Position numbers and translations under genes: made by a program. From assembly GCA_029261835.1 (NCBI GenBank), contig JAJDAO010000055.1:124001-188000 (forward strand): DNA of 64,000 nt, given 5' to 3'. Positions 26,945 to 36,183 of this stretch are shown here, one piece after another (position 1 is the stretch's first letter; each line of letters starts with the position of its first letter). Below the pieces are notes generated by a model that did not search any database, was not told the origin of the DNA, and was given only the letters and a program-made list of their open reading frames with translations. This DNA comes from Deltaproteobacteria bacterium. Lineage in GTDB: Bacteria; Myxococcota_A; UBA9160; UBA4427.

Positions 26945-28492
26945 ATGACCGAACGAAGCATCCTGGCCATCGACGTTGGCACCTCCGAGGTCAAGGCAGC
27001 CCTGGTCTCCTACGCGGGCCGGGTGTTGGACTGTGCCAGGAGCCCGTGCAGCGTGATGCACCCCGAGCCCACCTGGGCCGAGCAGGATCCGAATGGCTGG
27101 TGGCACGCTATCTGCTCCGCGACCCGCCAGCTCTGGCGGGAGACGACGCATCGCCCGGCAGACGTAACGGGCGTTGTCTTCGCGTGTCAGATGTTCGGCG
27201 TGCTGCCGGTCGACGCCGACGGCAAGCCGCTGATGAACGCCATGATCTGGCTCGACACGCGCTCGCGCGAGCAGGCGCGCGCGATCACGGCCGGCTTCCC
27301 GAAGGTGTCGGGATACGGCCTGTGGAAGCTGATCAAGTGGCTGCGCATCACCAACGGCGCGCCCAACCTGGCCGGCCGTGACACCATCTCGAAGTTCATC
27401 TGGCTACGCGAGGCGCGGCCGGAAGTCTGGCAGCGCACCGACAAGCTGCTCGACGTCAAGGACTACCTGCTGATGCGCTGCACCGGGCGGGCGGTCACGA
27501 GCCACGACCTGGCGAGCGGCGGCTGGCTCTACCGCACGAAGAAGGGTGAGCTCGGATGGTCGGAAGAGATCCTGAAGATGCTCGATCTCTCGACCGATCG
27601 GCTGCCGAAGGTCATCCAGTCCACCGAAGTGGCGGGCGGACTGCTCGAGGACGCGGCCGTCGATCTCGGGCTGCAGCCGGGCACGCCGGTCATCACGGGC
27701 GCCGGTGACGTGCCCTCGTGTGCGATCGGATCCGGCGCCGTTCGCGATGGCGAGATGCACCTATCGCTCGGAACCAGCTCGTGGCTGGCCGCGCACATGG
27801 ACGACCGGGCGGTCAATCCCTTCGCTGCCACCGGCACGCTGTGTGCGGCCGAGCACGGCAAGTATCTACTGATCGCCACCCAAGAGACGGCCGGTGCCTC
27901 GCTCGAGTGGCTCCGGACGAAGGTCTTCGGCGACGTGACCGACTACGAGCAGATCAACAACTGGGTCTCGGCCTCGGAGCCCGGTGCAGCCGGCGTCTTC
28001 TTCTTCCCCTGGCTGATGGGTGAGCGCGTTCCCGTGGACGACTCCTCGGTGCGGGGCGGCTTCGCCAACCTCGGGCTCGACCACGACCGCAGCCACCTGC
28101 TGCGCGCGATCTACGAAGGCGTGGCGTACAACACTCGCTGGACGATGGGCGTCGTCGAAAAGCTGCTCGGCCACAGCGTGCCCAGCATGCGCATCGTCGG
28201 CGGCGGCGCGCAAAGCGACGCCTGGTGCCAGATCATGGCCGACGTACACGGTCGCCCGGTGGAGCGCGTTGCCAATCCGCAGTTCTGCGGCGTCCGCGGC
28301 GCCGGCATGATCGCGCTGCGCGCGCTGGGCGAAATCGGACGCATGGAGGATATCGGACACCTCGTGCCCATCACCCACACATTCGAACCCCGCCCCGAGC
28401 TGCGCGACCTCTACAGCGACCGCTTCGGCGAGTACCTGCGCTACTACAAACAGAACCACGCCTGGTTCCGGAGAATCAACGAGGGGCGCTGA
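26945..28492 (+). CDS. FGGY-family carbohydrate kinase (xylulokinase-like)
   Basis: A 515-residue two-domain sugar kinase. The N-terminal phosphate motif is ILAIDVGTSEVKAAL; the WAEQDPNGWW segment is usual for xylulose or glycerol kinases; ATP motifs HLSLGTSSWLAAH and RIVGGGAQSDAW lie in the second domain. It should phosphorylate a sugar or polyol with ATP in the cytoplasm. The substrate is not determined; xylulose, ribulose and inositol-like polyols are all possible. It lies between the exporter operon and the phosphonate cluster, on the plus strand, 124 bp after devA, and converges on the cluster's last gene. A role in making a polyol head group is possible but unproven. Confidence 0.83.
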   Translation: MTERSILAIDVGTSEVKAALVSYAGRVLDCARSPCSVMHPEPTWAEQDPNGWWHAICSATRQLWRETTHRPADVTGVVFACQMFGVLPVDADGKPLMNAMIWLDTRSREQARAITAGFPKVSGYGLWKLIKWLRITNGAPNLAGRDTISKFIWLREARPEVWQRTDKLLDVKDYLLMRCTGRAVTSHDLASGGWLYRTKKGELGWSEEILKMLDLSTDRLPKVIQSTEVAGGLLEDAAVDLGLQPGTPVITGAGDVPSCAIGSGAVRDGEMHLSLGTSSWLAAHMDDRAVNPFAATGTLCAAEHGKYLLIATQETAGASLEWLRTKVFGDVTDYEQINNWVSASEPGAAGVFFFPWLMGERVPVDDSSVRGGFANLGLDHDRSHLLRAIYEGVAYNTRWTMGVVEKLLGHSVPSMRIVGGGAQSDAWCQIMADVHGRPVERVANPQFCGVRGAGMIALRALGEIGRMEDIGHLVPITHTFEPRPELRDLYSDRFGEYLRYYKQNHAWFRRINEGR

Positions 28493-28534
28493 ATCGAAGC
28501 GCGTGACGAGATCTCGAGCGGCCCGATGCTCGGC

Positions 28535-29263
28535 TCAGCCCTTCGCGGCCTTCGAGAGCGTCAGCACCAGCGCACCGATGAAGATCAGCGTGACATGGGC
28601 CGCGACACCGATCAACACCCAGTCCAGCACGCCGAGTGCGCCGCCGAGCGCAATGGCGAAGATATAGATGTGTTCGAGGCCCACCACGGCGATCAGCAGC
28701 TTGTCCGTCAGGCTCAGCCGGTCGGGGATCTCCTTGCGAAAGTAGGTCTGGTCCGAGAACTCCAGCGCGAAGCTGTCGCGGGTCTGCCGATTGAGCAGGA
28801 CGAGGATGGGCAGGACCAACGAGAACTCCAGCGCCCGATCCCCCAGCACGCCGCCACCACTGTGCTCGACCAATAGCCCGAGCGAGATGAAGAGCAGCGT
28901 CCAGAAGAAGCGGTCGATCACGCCATCCAGCAGACCGCCGAAACGACTGCTGCACCCAGCCGTGCGCGCCATATTGCCATCGACGCAGTCCAGAACGTGA
29001 AAGGCGAAGCCGAGACCCGCCACCGCCAGGTAGGCGTGCGACCCACCCTGCCAGGCGATGGCCAGCATCAGCAGAGCCAGCACCCCGGAGCTGAGGGTGA
29101 CGAAGAGGACGGGGACACGCAGCCGCAGCAGCAGCGGCGTCGCATAGAAGGAGAGCGGGCGATAGAGCAGATAGACGGGCAGGTCCGCCTCCAGCTCGGC
29201 CCACGCCTTCTCCGCTGAGTAGGAGTGGCGGACATCCTCGAGCGTGTAGCGCCTGTCATCCAA
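28535..29263 (-). CDS. CDP-alcohol phosphotransferase, last gene of phosphonate operon
   Basis: A 242-residue membrane enzyme with the full CDP-alcohol phosphotransferase motif D-X2-DG-X2-AR-X8-G-X3-D-X3-D: Asp92, Asp95, Gly96, Ala99, Arg100, Gly109, Asp113, Asp117. Six hydrophobic spans surround it, with an N-terminal cytoplasmic lead of about 35 residues. Such enzymes join a CDP-activated alcohol with a second alcohol to make a phospholipid. In this operon the obvious donor is CMP-aminoethylphosphonate, and diacylglycerol or another lipid alcohol the acceptor, giving a C-P lipid; this is inference. A TTG start (29263) is used because no in-frame ATG precedes the conserved part. Confidence 0.83.
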   Translation of the reverse strand: MDDRRYTLEDVRHSYSAEKAWAELEADLPVYLLYRPLSFYATPLLLRLRVPVLFVTLSSGVLALLMLAIAWQGGSHAYLAVAGLGFAFHVLDCVDGNMARTAGCSSRFGGLLDGVIDRFFWTLLFISLGLLVEHSGGGVLGDRALEFSLVLPILVLLNRQTRDSFALEFSDQTYFRKEIPDRLSLTDKLLIAVVGLEHIYIFAIALGGALGVLDWVLIGVAAHVTLIFIGALVLTLSKAAKG

Positions 29264-29325
29264 TCCGGCGATGGGTCGACCCCCCGTCCGACCGCGGCAC
29301 GCGCGTGCGGCGTGGCGATGTGCGC

Positions 29326-30255
29326 TCAGGCACCGATGAGCTGCAGATAATAGTAGAAGACGGGCGCCACGAAGATGAAGGCGTCGTAGACGTCGAGCAC
29401 GCCGCCCTGCGTCGGTATCGCCTCGCCGTAGTCCTTGACGCCGACGCGGCGCTTCAAACGCGAGGCGCAGAGATCACCGCCCAGACCCGCCACGGGGATC
29501 AGCAGGCCGGCGCCGATGAGCTGCAGCGCCGAGAAGCCGGGGACCGCGAAGCGCAGTGCGAATGCCAGCGCGACGGTAATCGCAATACCGCCCGCCACCC
29601 CTTCGACGGTCTTCTTCGGACTCAGCCTCGGGAAGATCTTGTGCCGACCGAAGCTACTCCCGACCAAGTAGGCAGCGGAGTCATTGATTTCGGCCAGGCC
29701 GTAGAAGAGGACGACATAGCCGAAGCCCGCCTCCATGGTGCCGATCTCCACGAAGAATGCCAGACACATAAATGGGTAAATGACACCAAAGCAGGTTCGT
29801 TTCATCCTCGCCAGCAAGGAGGTGGCACTCGAGCCAGCCGCTACCCGTAGCACCCAGTAGAGTGCGAACACCGCCGGGAAGGCCCAGCCGAGCACGCCGG
29901 GGCTCGCGTAGCCGTAGAACATGAAGCCCAGCCCGATCAGGATGCCGGAGAGCTTGTAGGGCGTATCGCCGCCGCTCTCGAAGGTGCCGTAGAGCTCTGC
30001 CGCGCAGAGACAGCCGAGCACGACGGCCGTGCCGAGCACCCACGCGCCGCCGAGATAGGCCGGCACGAAGATAGCGGCCAGGATCAGGACCTCGACCGCG
30101 AAGCGCGTACTCATGCGACTGTGCCCCTGGCTCTTTCCGCGCCAGGCCCAGTTGACGATCAGCCCGAGCCCCGCCGCAGAGAAGATGCCGAGCAAGGTCC
30201 AGAGCAGCTTGCGCGCGATCTCGTCCCTTAGGACATCCGCGACGACATCGTTCAT
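29326..30255 (-). CDS. CdsA-like CTP:lipid cytidylyltransferase
   Basis: A 309-residue polytopic membrane protein with about eight spans. Near the C-terminus (about residues 262-290) it carries a recognisable CdsA signature, SRLKRRVGVKDYGEAIPTQG followed by GVLDVYD; the usual HGG and DR are Gln-Gly-Gly and Asp-Val here. CdsA makes CDP-diacylglycerol from phosphatidate and CTP. The variation from the consensus and the location in a phosphonate operon leave room for a related lipid alcohol phosphate as substrate. Its ATG overlaps the AEP transaminase stop (ATGA), so it is translationally coupled to phosphonate synthesis. Confidence 0.8.
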   Translation of the reverse strand: MNDVVADVLRDEIARKLLWTLLGIFSAAGLGLIVNWAWRGKSQGHSRMSTRFAVEVLILAAIFVPAYLGGAWVLGTAVVLGCLCAAELYGTFESGGDTPYKLSGILIGLGFMFYGYASPGVLGWAFPAVFALYWVLRVAAGSSATSLLARMKRTCFGVIYPFMCLAFFVEIGTMEAGFGYVVLFYGLAEINDSAAYLVGSSFGRHKIFPRLSPKKTVEGVAGGIAITVALAFALRFAVPGFSALQLIGAGLLIPVAGLGGDLCASRLKRRVGVKDYGEAIPTQGGVLDVYDAFIFVAPVFYYYLQLIGA

Positions 30256-31361
30256 CCCCGCACCCGATCGAGATAACGGCGCAGGGCGGCGAGAAAGCGC
30301 TCGATGTCACTTGCATCGATTGCCCCCAGGACCGCGAGCCGGAAGTTCGGCTGTGCGCCGGGCTTGCCGGGATAGATGGTGAAGCCCTCTCGATCCAGCG
30401 CGTCGTGCATGTCCACGAAGTCGTACCAGGCTTCCCTCGGCTCCCGGATCGCCACCAGAATGCGACTCTGCAGCGAGTCGTCGAGCAGCAGCTCGAAGCC
30501 GAGCTCGGCCAGCCCCGCCAGCAAGGTCTGCATGCTGCGCTCGTAGCGCGCTTGCCGCCCGGCAACCCCCTCCTGCTCGAGCTCGATAAGGGCCCGGTGC
30601 AGGGCCGCGACAACTTGCGGCGGCACGGTGAAGCGGCTCTGACCCGTCTTGATCAGGTGGTCGTGCTCAGCCACCAGATCCAGCACGAACGACCGCGGCT
30701 TGCAGCCGCGAACGTCCTCGAGCGCCTGCCGCGTAGCGATCACGATGCCGAGCCCCGCCATGCCCTGAACGCACTTGTTGGAACTCGACACCAGCGCGTC
30801 GACACCCTGCCGGCCCACGTGGATCGGCAGGCAGCCAAAGCTCGACATGGCATCCACAATGACCGACAGCCGGTGTCGCCGTGCCAGCGCGGTCAGATCG
30901 TCCAGCGGGTTGAGCAGCCCCGAGCTCGTCTCGTGATGCACGAAGCAGAGGTGCGTTGCCCGCCCCGCCAGCTGATTGAGTTCGGCGTCGAGGGCCTCGA
31001 GGTCGATGGGCTTGCCCCACCCCATCTCGACGGCTCGGTGCGGGATACCGTCACAGCGCGCGATTTCGACGAGCCTCGTTCCGTAGTCGCCGTTGTCGAC
31101 GATGACGACGAGACCGTCTTCGGGAACCAGCGTCGCGAGCGCCGCCTCGAGTGCGGTCGTGCCGCTTCCCACCAAGGTGACGGCGACGATCTCGTCGGGA
31201 TCACCCGCCAGCGCGACCAGACGTCGCCGAACATCGGCATAGAGCTCGCAGAAGCTCTCCTCGCGCGGGCACACGTCCGGCATCACGAGCGCCTCTTTCA
31301 CGCTCTGCGTCGTCGTAGCGGGTCCGGGGTTCAGCAGGATCTTTCTCTCTACGGCTCGCAC
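30252..31361 (-). CDS. phnW: 2-aminoethylphosphonate transaminase (biosynthetic direction)
   Basis: A 369-residue class V, PLP-dependent aminotransferase. The start, KILLNPGPATTTQSVKEAL, is typical of AEP transaminases. The PLP lysine is Lys196 in SSSNKCVQG; Asp170 in VIVDAMSSFG contacts the cofactor nitrogen. Here it would convert phosphonoacetaldehyde to 2-aminoethylphosphonate using an amino acid donor, because the upstream genes make phosphonoacetaldehyde and no PhnX phosphonatase is present for breakdown. GTG 31361 lies three bases after the previous stop. A catabolic PhnW is the alternative but does not fit the context. Confidence 0.88.
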   Translation of the reverse strand: MRAVERKILLNPGPATTTQSVKEALVMPDVCPREESFCELYADVRRRLVALAGDPDEIVAVTLVGSGTTALEAALATLVPEDGLVVIVDNGDYGTRLVEIARCDGIPHRAVEMGWGKPIDLEALDAELNQLAGRATHLCFVHHETSSGLLNPLDDLTALARRHRLSVIVDAMSSFGCLPIHVGRQGVDALVSSSNKCVQGMAGLGIVIATRQALEDVRGCKPRSFVLDLVAEHDHLIKTGQSRFTVPPQVVAALHRALIELEQEGVAGRQARYERSMQTLLAGLAELGFELLLDDSLQSRILVAIREPREAWYDFVDMHDALDREGFTIYPGKPGAQPNFRLAVLGAIDASDIERFLAALRRYLDRVRG

Positions 31362-31364
31362 GTT

Positions 31365-32117
31365 CTACTCCGTCGTGCGCTTGGCGAGCCACTGCGGCCA
31401 CACCTGATCGCGCACCCTCTCGTAGTGCATGGGATAGTCGACTTCGCCCCAGAGCAGGTCGGGAATCAAGCAAACGTAGACGGGATGGGATTCGGCCACC
31501 TCGACGAGCGCATCGGTCTCGTATGCCATCTGTCCGTGCCCGTGCCGCGACACGAAGCCCAAGTATGCGCGCCGCATGCGAGCGGCGAGTTCGCTAGAGA
31601 CACGGAGCAGGCCGACCAGCTCACCGCTCACTTCGCCCAGCGTCTCCCGTTCCTTCGACAGGCGGCGCAAACGGCCACCGGGGGCCTCGACCCAGACCTC
31701 GTCGGTGGCGCCGGTGGGCCCCGAGGCCAGCAAGACATCAGGCGCATCAGCCGTCAGCAGCGAATCGAGAGCTCGATCTTCGTAGAAGAGATCGCTCTCG
31801 ATTAGAATGAAGTCCTCGAAGACCGTCTCCAGCGCGACGGCCATCGAGGCCATGCTGCCGGTCTCTGCGTAGGCCTTGTTCTCGACCACTTCCACGCCTT
31901 TGCTGCGCGCCGCCAGATCGTGATACGCCTGTGCGAGGTGACCGGCGACGATGACGACACGCTCGACGCCCTGCTCGCGCAGCAGGCGCAGAGAACGCTC
32001 GATCAAGCTCTCGCCACCGATCTCGACGAAGCCCTTCGGCAGCTCTGACCACACCCCATGCAGCCGGGTCCCCATGCCAGCAGCCAGGACTACCGCCGTT
32101 CGAATCGGGCTGGCCAT
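31365..32117 (-). CDS. Stand-alone nucleotidyltransferase, probable CTP:AEP cytidylyltransferase
   Basis: A 250-residue sugar-phosphate-type nucleotidyltransferase. The nucleotide motif VVLAAGMGTRLHGVWSELPK (residues 9-28) has the essential LAAGxGxR and PK. The acidic ESDLFYED segment fits the metal-binding Asp. Relatives of this kind activate phosphocholine, inositol phosphate or, in the PntC group, 2-aminoethylphosphonate as CMP-AEP. With AEP transaminase directly downstream and decarboxylase directly upstream, AEP is the likeliest substrate; this is contextual. Its ATG overlaps the decarboxylase stop by one base (TGATG); a GTG three bases earlier is also possible. Confidence 0.78.
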   Translation of the reverse strand: MASPIRTAVVLAAGMGTRLHGVWSELPKGFVEIGGESLIERSLRLLREQGVERVVIVAGHLAQAYHDLAARSKGVEVVENKAYAETGSMASMAVALETVFEDFILIESDLFYEDRALDSLLTADAPDVLLASGPTGATDEVWVEAPGGRLRRLSKERETLGEVSGELVGLLRVSSELAARMRRAYLGFVSRHGHGQMAYETDALVEVAESHPVYVCLIPDLLWGEVDYPMHYERVRDQVWPQWLAKRTTE

Positions 32118-33289
32118 CACGCGCGACCCATGAGACCCACACGAAACGCCTGGGCGATCTCGGGTGGTGTCAATGCGGGCCGCTCGAGACCGGACGACTC
32201 CCGCTCATCGACACGAATGTGGAGCAGCGTGGGACCGGCGCCGAGCGATTCGCGGGCCCAGTCGAGCGCAGCCGCCAAACCATCGCTCCCGCTGCAGAAA
32301 CCCGCCCCCGCGTAGCCACACGCCAGGGCGACTTCGGCGAAGTCTACGCTGGGGGAGACGGTGCGCTGGCCGCCCGTCGAGGCATACGTCGCATTGTCGA
32401 TTACCAGGTGGACGAAACGAGGGGGCGCCAACGCGCCGATTGTTGCGAGGCTCCCCAGCCGCATGATGAGCGCGCCGTCGCCGTCCAACACGAAGACCGG
32501 CCGCTCCGGGCGCTGGCGCGCGATTCCGAGCGCGATGGCGGCGGCGAAACCCATCGAACCCTGCATCGGAAAGTGCCGGTCCACCAGGGCGTGCGAAGCG
32601 ACCTCGCGCGACATGTACCCCGTGGTCGAGACCGCCGCCTCGTCACCGCAGCGAGCGAGATAGGCCGCGAGCACGTCAGTGCGCGAGGGCAGCGAGCCGC
32701 CGCCGAAACGCGAGACCCGGCCCGCCTGCCGCTGCTCCGCGCTCCGCTCGCGGGTCGGCACGCGTCCACGTGCCCGCGCGCCGGGCACCGCTTCGAACAA
32801 CCCGCGCGGCACGATCAACGCCGCCGGTCTACGCTCCTTCTCCATGTAGGCCACGGCATCCGCCACCGAACGCTGAACGTTGGAGTCTTCGCGCAGCACG
32901 GCGGTCGGTATGCCGAGGAGCTCGAGCAGCCCCGGCGTCGCCGCGCCCATCGGATAGTGGTGGACGGCATCCTTGCGACCCGGTTCCCCGCGCCAGGAGA
33001 CGAGAAGCAACAGCGGAATCTCGTACGGAATCGCCAGCGAGGCGAGCGGATTGACCGCGTTGCCGAGGCCCGAGTTCTGCATCATCGCGACACCGAGCCC
33101 GCCGGCCAGCCAACTCCCAGCCGCTGCCGCAACCGCCTCCCCCTCTACCGAAGCGGCCACATAGTCGACCTTCGAAGAAGCCTCGGCTTCGCAGATCAGG
33201 TCGTTGAGGATCGAGCAAGGCACGCCGCTGAAGCCGCGAATACCGGCCTTCAGAAGGGCATCGAACAGGAGCTGAGGATCGAGCGGCAC
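32117..33289 (-). CDS. ppd: Phosphonopyruvate decarboxylase
   Basis: A 390-residue thiamine-diphosphate enzyme that converts phosphonopyruvate to phosphonoacetaldehyde and CO2, which makes the PEP mutase reaction run forward. The opening FSGVPCSILNDLI is a strong family marker. Glu49 in ASVEGEA is the catalytic Glu that activates the cofactor. The ThDP motif runs from GDG (270-272) to Asn299, 27 residues later, followed by TYASTGGQ. The size matches known single-chain Ppd proteins. GTG 33289 has GAGGTG seven bases upstream. It lies 35 bases after the PEP mutase gene. Confidence 0.9.
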   Translation of the reverse strand: MPLDPQLLFDALLKAGIRGFSGVPCSILNDLICEAEASSKVDYVAASVEGEAVAAAAGSWLAGGLGVAMMQNSGLGNAVNPLASLAIPYEIPLLLLVSWRGEPGRKDAVHHYPMGAATPGLLELLGIPTAVLREDSNVQRSVADAVAYMEKERRPAALIVPRGLFEAVPGARARGRVPTRERSAEQRQAGRVSRFGGGSLPSRTDVLAAYLARCGDEAAVSTTGYMSREVASHALVDRHFPMQGSMGFAAAIALGIARQRPERPVFVLDGDGALIMRLGSLATIGALAPPRFVHLVIDNATYASTGGQRTVSPSVDFAEVALACGYAGAGFCSGSDGLAAALDWARESLGAGPTLLHIRVDERESSGLERPALTPPEIAQAFRVGLMGRA

Positions 33290-33323
33290 CAAGCTGCACC
33301 TCGAGAAAGTCGCCGGCGTGATG

Positions 33324-34925
33324 TCAGACGTTGCCCTTGGCCACGTCGGCGAGGCTGTTGATGTCGATCCAGTCGCCCTGGATGTAGAGCACTCGCACCG
33401 CCAAGGGGTCGCTCTCGATCAGCCGATTGAGCACCGCGCTCATCTCCAGCTCGTCACCACCCGGCTTGGCCAGCACCTCGTCGAGCGCTCTGAGCAGCTG
33501 CACAGTCCCCTCGCCCCGCGTCCGCAGCATGCCAATCCACTCACCGTCCACGTCCTCGTCGGGCAGATGATTCGCAATGCGCTCCAGGTAGAATTCGCTC
33601 TCGTCGTAGAGATCCGGAGGCGGCCCGGATACCCGCACGCGATCCGCCGAGCGACCGGATGCCAAGAAGCTGCGCGAGCCGTCGACCACGACCGTGATCA
33701 GCGCGTCGGACGACATCAGCTCGTGCAGGATGTAGCGCTTGAAGACAACGTCGCCGTAGGCGATCAGCACCTCACCCTTGATGACATCGCGCGCCACCTC
33801 GAGCGAGCCGAGCTCGCCCGTCTCTTGCCAGCGCGGGTTGTCGAAGAGGGTCACGCCGGCGGGGGTCAGCGCCTCGGGCTTGTAGCCGCGAACGATGGAG
33901 ACATCGCGGATCCCCTCCGCACGCAGGCTCTGGAGCATCTTCTCGATTGCGGGCGTGCCGGCAATCGGGATCATGCACTTCGGCCGATCGGCCGTCAGCT
34001 CATCGAGGCCCGTACCGCGCGAGGCGGCAAGCACGACCGCCGAAGCCGAACTGGCCTGCTGCAGGTACGCCTTCTCGCCCTCGAGCAGACCGTCCGCATC
34101 CTGCAGCCGGAAGACTTCCTTCACGGACGCGATCTCGTCTTCCAAATCTCGCGCCGTTCCGACCTCACCGATGTGATTGGCCACCATCTGCATGGAGCCG
34201 ATCGCGGCACGGAGCATGTGGTTGGCCCAGATCAGAAGCGACACACCGGCTTGCTGGAAGGCCTCGAGCGGCGTGCTGTAGTAGGTGGTGGGCACGCAGA
34301 TCACGGGCACGGCGCCGCTCCAGCGCGCCATGAACTCCTGCACGGGTGCGAAGGTGCGATCCTTGGAGTGGATCAGCACGGCATCCGCACCGGCTTCGGC
34401 GTATCTCTCCGCCCGATCGAGCGCCGCTCCCAGCTCGAGCCCAACGATCAGTGCCTCGGTGCGCGCGGCAACAACGAAGTCCGAATCCGTCTGGGCGTCT
34501 TTGCCCGCGCGAATCTTGCCGCAGAACTCCTCCACGGGAGCCAACGACTGGGACTCGGAGCGCAGGAAGGAGTTGGTCTTGGGAAAGATCTTGTCTTCGA
34601 TGCACACGCCGCCTACCTGCCGCAGGCAGAGCTTGCGCACGAGCTGCTGAAAGTGGCTGAACTGGCCGTAACCGGTGTCGCCGTCGAAGAGAACCGGAAT
34701 CTCGACCTTCGCCGTGATCGCTTCCAGGACATCGAGCACCTCGGTCATTGTCAGCTCGCTGTTGTCGCGCAGGCCGGCCGCGCAGGACAGCGTGAGCGAG
34801 CTGGCCCATAGCCCGGGAATGCCCGCCTCGGCCACGATACTGGCCGAGAGTGCATTGTGGGCCTCCAGAATGTGCTCCACACGCGGGCTATCCAGCAGTT
34901 TGCGAAGCTCTTGCGCTTGTCTCAT
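33324..34925 (-). CDS. pepM: PEP mutase fused to a nucleotidyltransferase domain
   Basis: A 533-residue bifunctional protein. Residues 1-290 are a phosphoenolpyruvate mutase of the isocitrate lyase superfamily, with the diagnostic EDK-X5-NS motif at Glu110-Asp111-Lys112 to Asn118-Ser119 and a metal-binding DGDTGYG at 81-87. It makes the C-P bond, turning PEP into phosphonopyruvate. Residues from about 295 to 533 are a nucleotidyltransferase, opening VVLAASRGTGL and reaching DRPKCM; the usual Gly of LAAG is Ser here. PEP mutase-nucleotidyltransferase fusions are known and link C-P synthesis to CMP activation. Start ATG 34925 has GAGGAGG just upstream. It is the first biosynthetic gene of the operon. 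Confidence 0.93.
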   Translation of the reverse strand: MRQAQELRKLLDSPRVEHILEAHNALSASIVAEAGIPGLWASSLTLSCAAGLRDNSELTMTEVLDVLEAITAKVEIPVLFDGDTGYGQFSHFQQLVRKLCLRQVGGVCIEDKIFPKTNSFLRSESQSLAPVEEFCGKIRAGKDAQTDSDFVVAARTEALIVGLELGAALDRAERYAEAGADAVLIHSKDRTFAPVQEFMARWSGAVPVICVPTTYYSTPLEAFQQAGVSLLIWANHMLRAAIGSMQMVANHIGEVGTARDLEDEIASVKEVFRLQDADGLLEGEKAYLQQASSASAVVLAASRGTGLDELTADRPKCMIPIAGTPAIEKMLQSLRAEGIRDVSIVRGYKPEALTPAGVTLFDNPRWQETGELGSLEVARDVIKGEVLIAYGDVVFKRYILHELMSSDALITVVVDGSRSFLASGRSADRVRVSGPPPDLYDESEFYLERIANHLPDEDVDGEWIGMLRTRGEGTVQLLRALDEVLAKPGGDELEMSAVLNRLIESDPLAVRVLYIQGDWIDINSLADVAKGNV

Positions 34926-35055
34926 GACCTCCTCGTGCCTCGACTCGCCCTACCCGACAGCTGCCGGCCGCAGGCGCTCTCCGCCCACCGCAGACTCGCG
35001 TCGTCGGGAGAATAGCCAGCGCTCGAGGCGCTGAAATCCCCCGGGTTGCCGTCCA

Positions 35056-36183
35056 TCAGCTCCGAGCGCCGGCCCGCAGGAACTGCGCCTCGATCCGCTC
35101 GGTCACGCGCGGCCAGGAGAAGCGTAGCGCCGTCTGGCGGCCGCCCTCGGCCAGGCGTTCGAGGCGGGGAGCATCCGTCAGAACTTGGCACAGCCCGTCC
35201 GCCAGCGAACCCGCGTCGATCTCCTGTATCAGCCAGCCGTCGAGATCGTGGCTCACGACGTCCCGGTAGCCGGGAATCGCGAATGCCACCGGCGGGCGAC
35301 CGGCCGCCATCGCCTCGAGCAGCACGATCCCCTGGCTCTCCTGGCCGGTGGCGGGCGAACAGAAGAGATCGCAGCCGGCGTAGTAGCCCGGTATCGACTC
35401 CGGGGCAACGTAGCCGGCGAAGCGGATGTCGCGCTCCACGTCGCCTCCGAGCTCTTCGAGCAAAGACGCCACCTCCCCGCGCTCGACGCCGACGACGACG
35501 AGCCGCGCGCCCTCGACCCGTCGTCGCACATCGGCAAAGGCGCGCAGCAGAAGAGGCAAGCCTTTGCGCGGGTCCGCACGACCGACGAAGAGAATGGTCG
35601 GCCTGCCGTCGGACAGCTCTTGGACCGGCGCCGCCGCGGGGTGGAAGCGATCGGTGTCGACGCCGTTCGGGATGATCTCGTACTCACCTGGGAAGTAGTG
35701 CGAGATACTTCGCTGCGCCTCGCCGGAAACGGCGATGCGACCGTGCATGCGCTGCCAAACAGGCCCCGAGATCGCCCGAAGCCTGCGATAGAGCGTGTTC
35801 CAGGTTGGCGACGGTGCAAAGTTGGCGTGAAACGTGCCAACGCTCGTGCACTCACATGCGACCAACGCCGCCATCCCAAGAACGGGGTCCATCGGGGCGT
35901 GCACGTGCAGCACGTCGAAGGCGTGCTGCCGCAGCAGGCGCCGGAAGCAAAGCAGGTAGCGACCGAGCACCATGCGTGACGCCGCACCGTTGTGGGTGAA
36001 GACGAATTCGAAGCCGAGGCGAATCACACCCTCGCCCTCGTCCCGCCAGCCCGGCGCAGCCGGCCCGGTCAGAATCAGGACGTCATGGCCGCGCCGACGC
36101 AGCTCCTCGGCTTCGTGATGCACGTGCTCTGAGATCCCGCCCGGCCAGGGACGGTAGTACTCCGTCACGATACCAATTCGCAC
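35056..36183 (-). CDS. GT4-family glycosyltransferase (PimA-like)
   Basis: A 375-residue GT-B enzyme of family 4. It opens RIGIVTEYYRPWPGGISEHV, has VLHVHAPMDPVLGMAALVAC and FHANFAPSP, and the C-terminal donor site includes ILFVGRADPRKGLPLLL and the E-X7-E-like ESQGIVLLEAMAAGRP. The closest relatives I recognise are phosphatidylinositol mannosyltransferases and similar lipid glycosyltransferases. In this setting it may add a sugar to the phosphonolipid or to a companion phospholipid, which is inference. The GTG start has GAGGAGC five to six bases upstream. It precedes the PEP mutase gene by 130 bp and may be first in the same operon. Confidence 0.82.
   Translation of the reverse strand: MRIGIVTEYYRPWPGGISEHVHHEAEELRRRGHDVLILTGPAAPGWRDEGEGVIRLGFEFVFTHNGAASRMVLGRYLLCFRRLLRQHAFDVLHVHAPMDPVLGMAALVACECTSVGTFHANFAPSPTWNTLYRRLRAISGPVWQRMHGRIAVSGEAQRSISHYFPGEYEIIPNGVDTDRFHPAAAPVQELSDGRPTILFVGRADPRKGLPLLLRAFADVRRRVEGARLVVVGVERGEVASLLEELGGDVERDIRFAGYVAPESIPGYYAGCDLFCSPATGQESQGIVLLEAMAAGRPPVAFAIPGYRDVVSHDLDGWLIQEIDAGSLADGLCQVLTDAPRLERLAEGGRQTALRFSWPRVTERIEAQFLRAGARS

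Noticed and set aside
28535-34925. Phosphonate breakdown (PhnW/PhnX) cluster
   Set aside because: There is no phosphonatase (PhnX) or C-P lyase; PEP mutase and decarboxylase point to synthesis.
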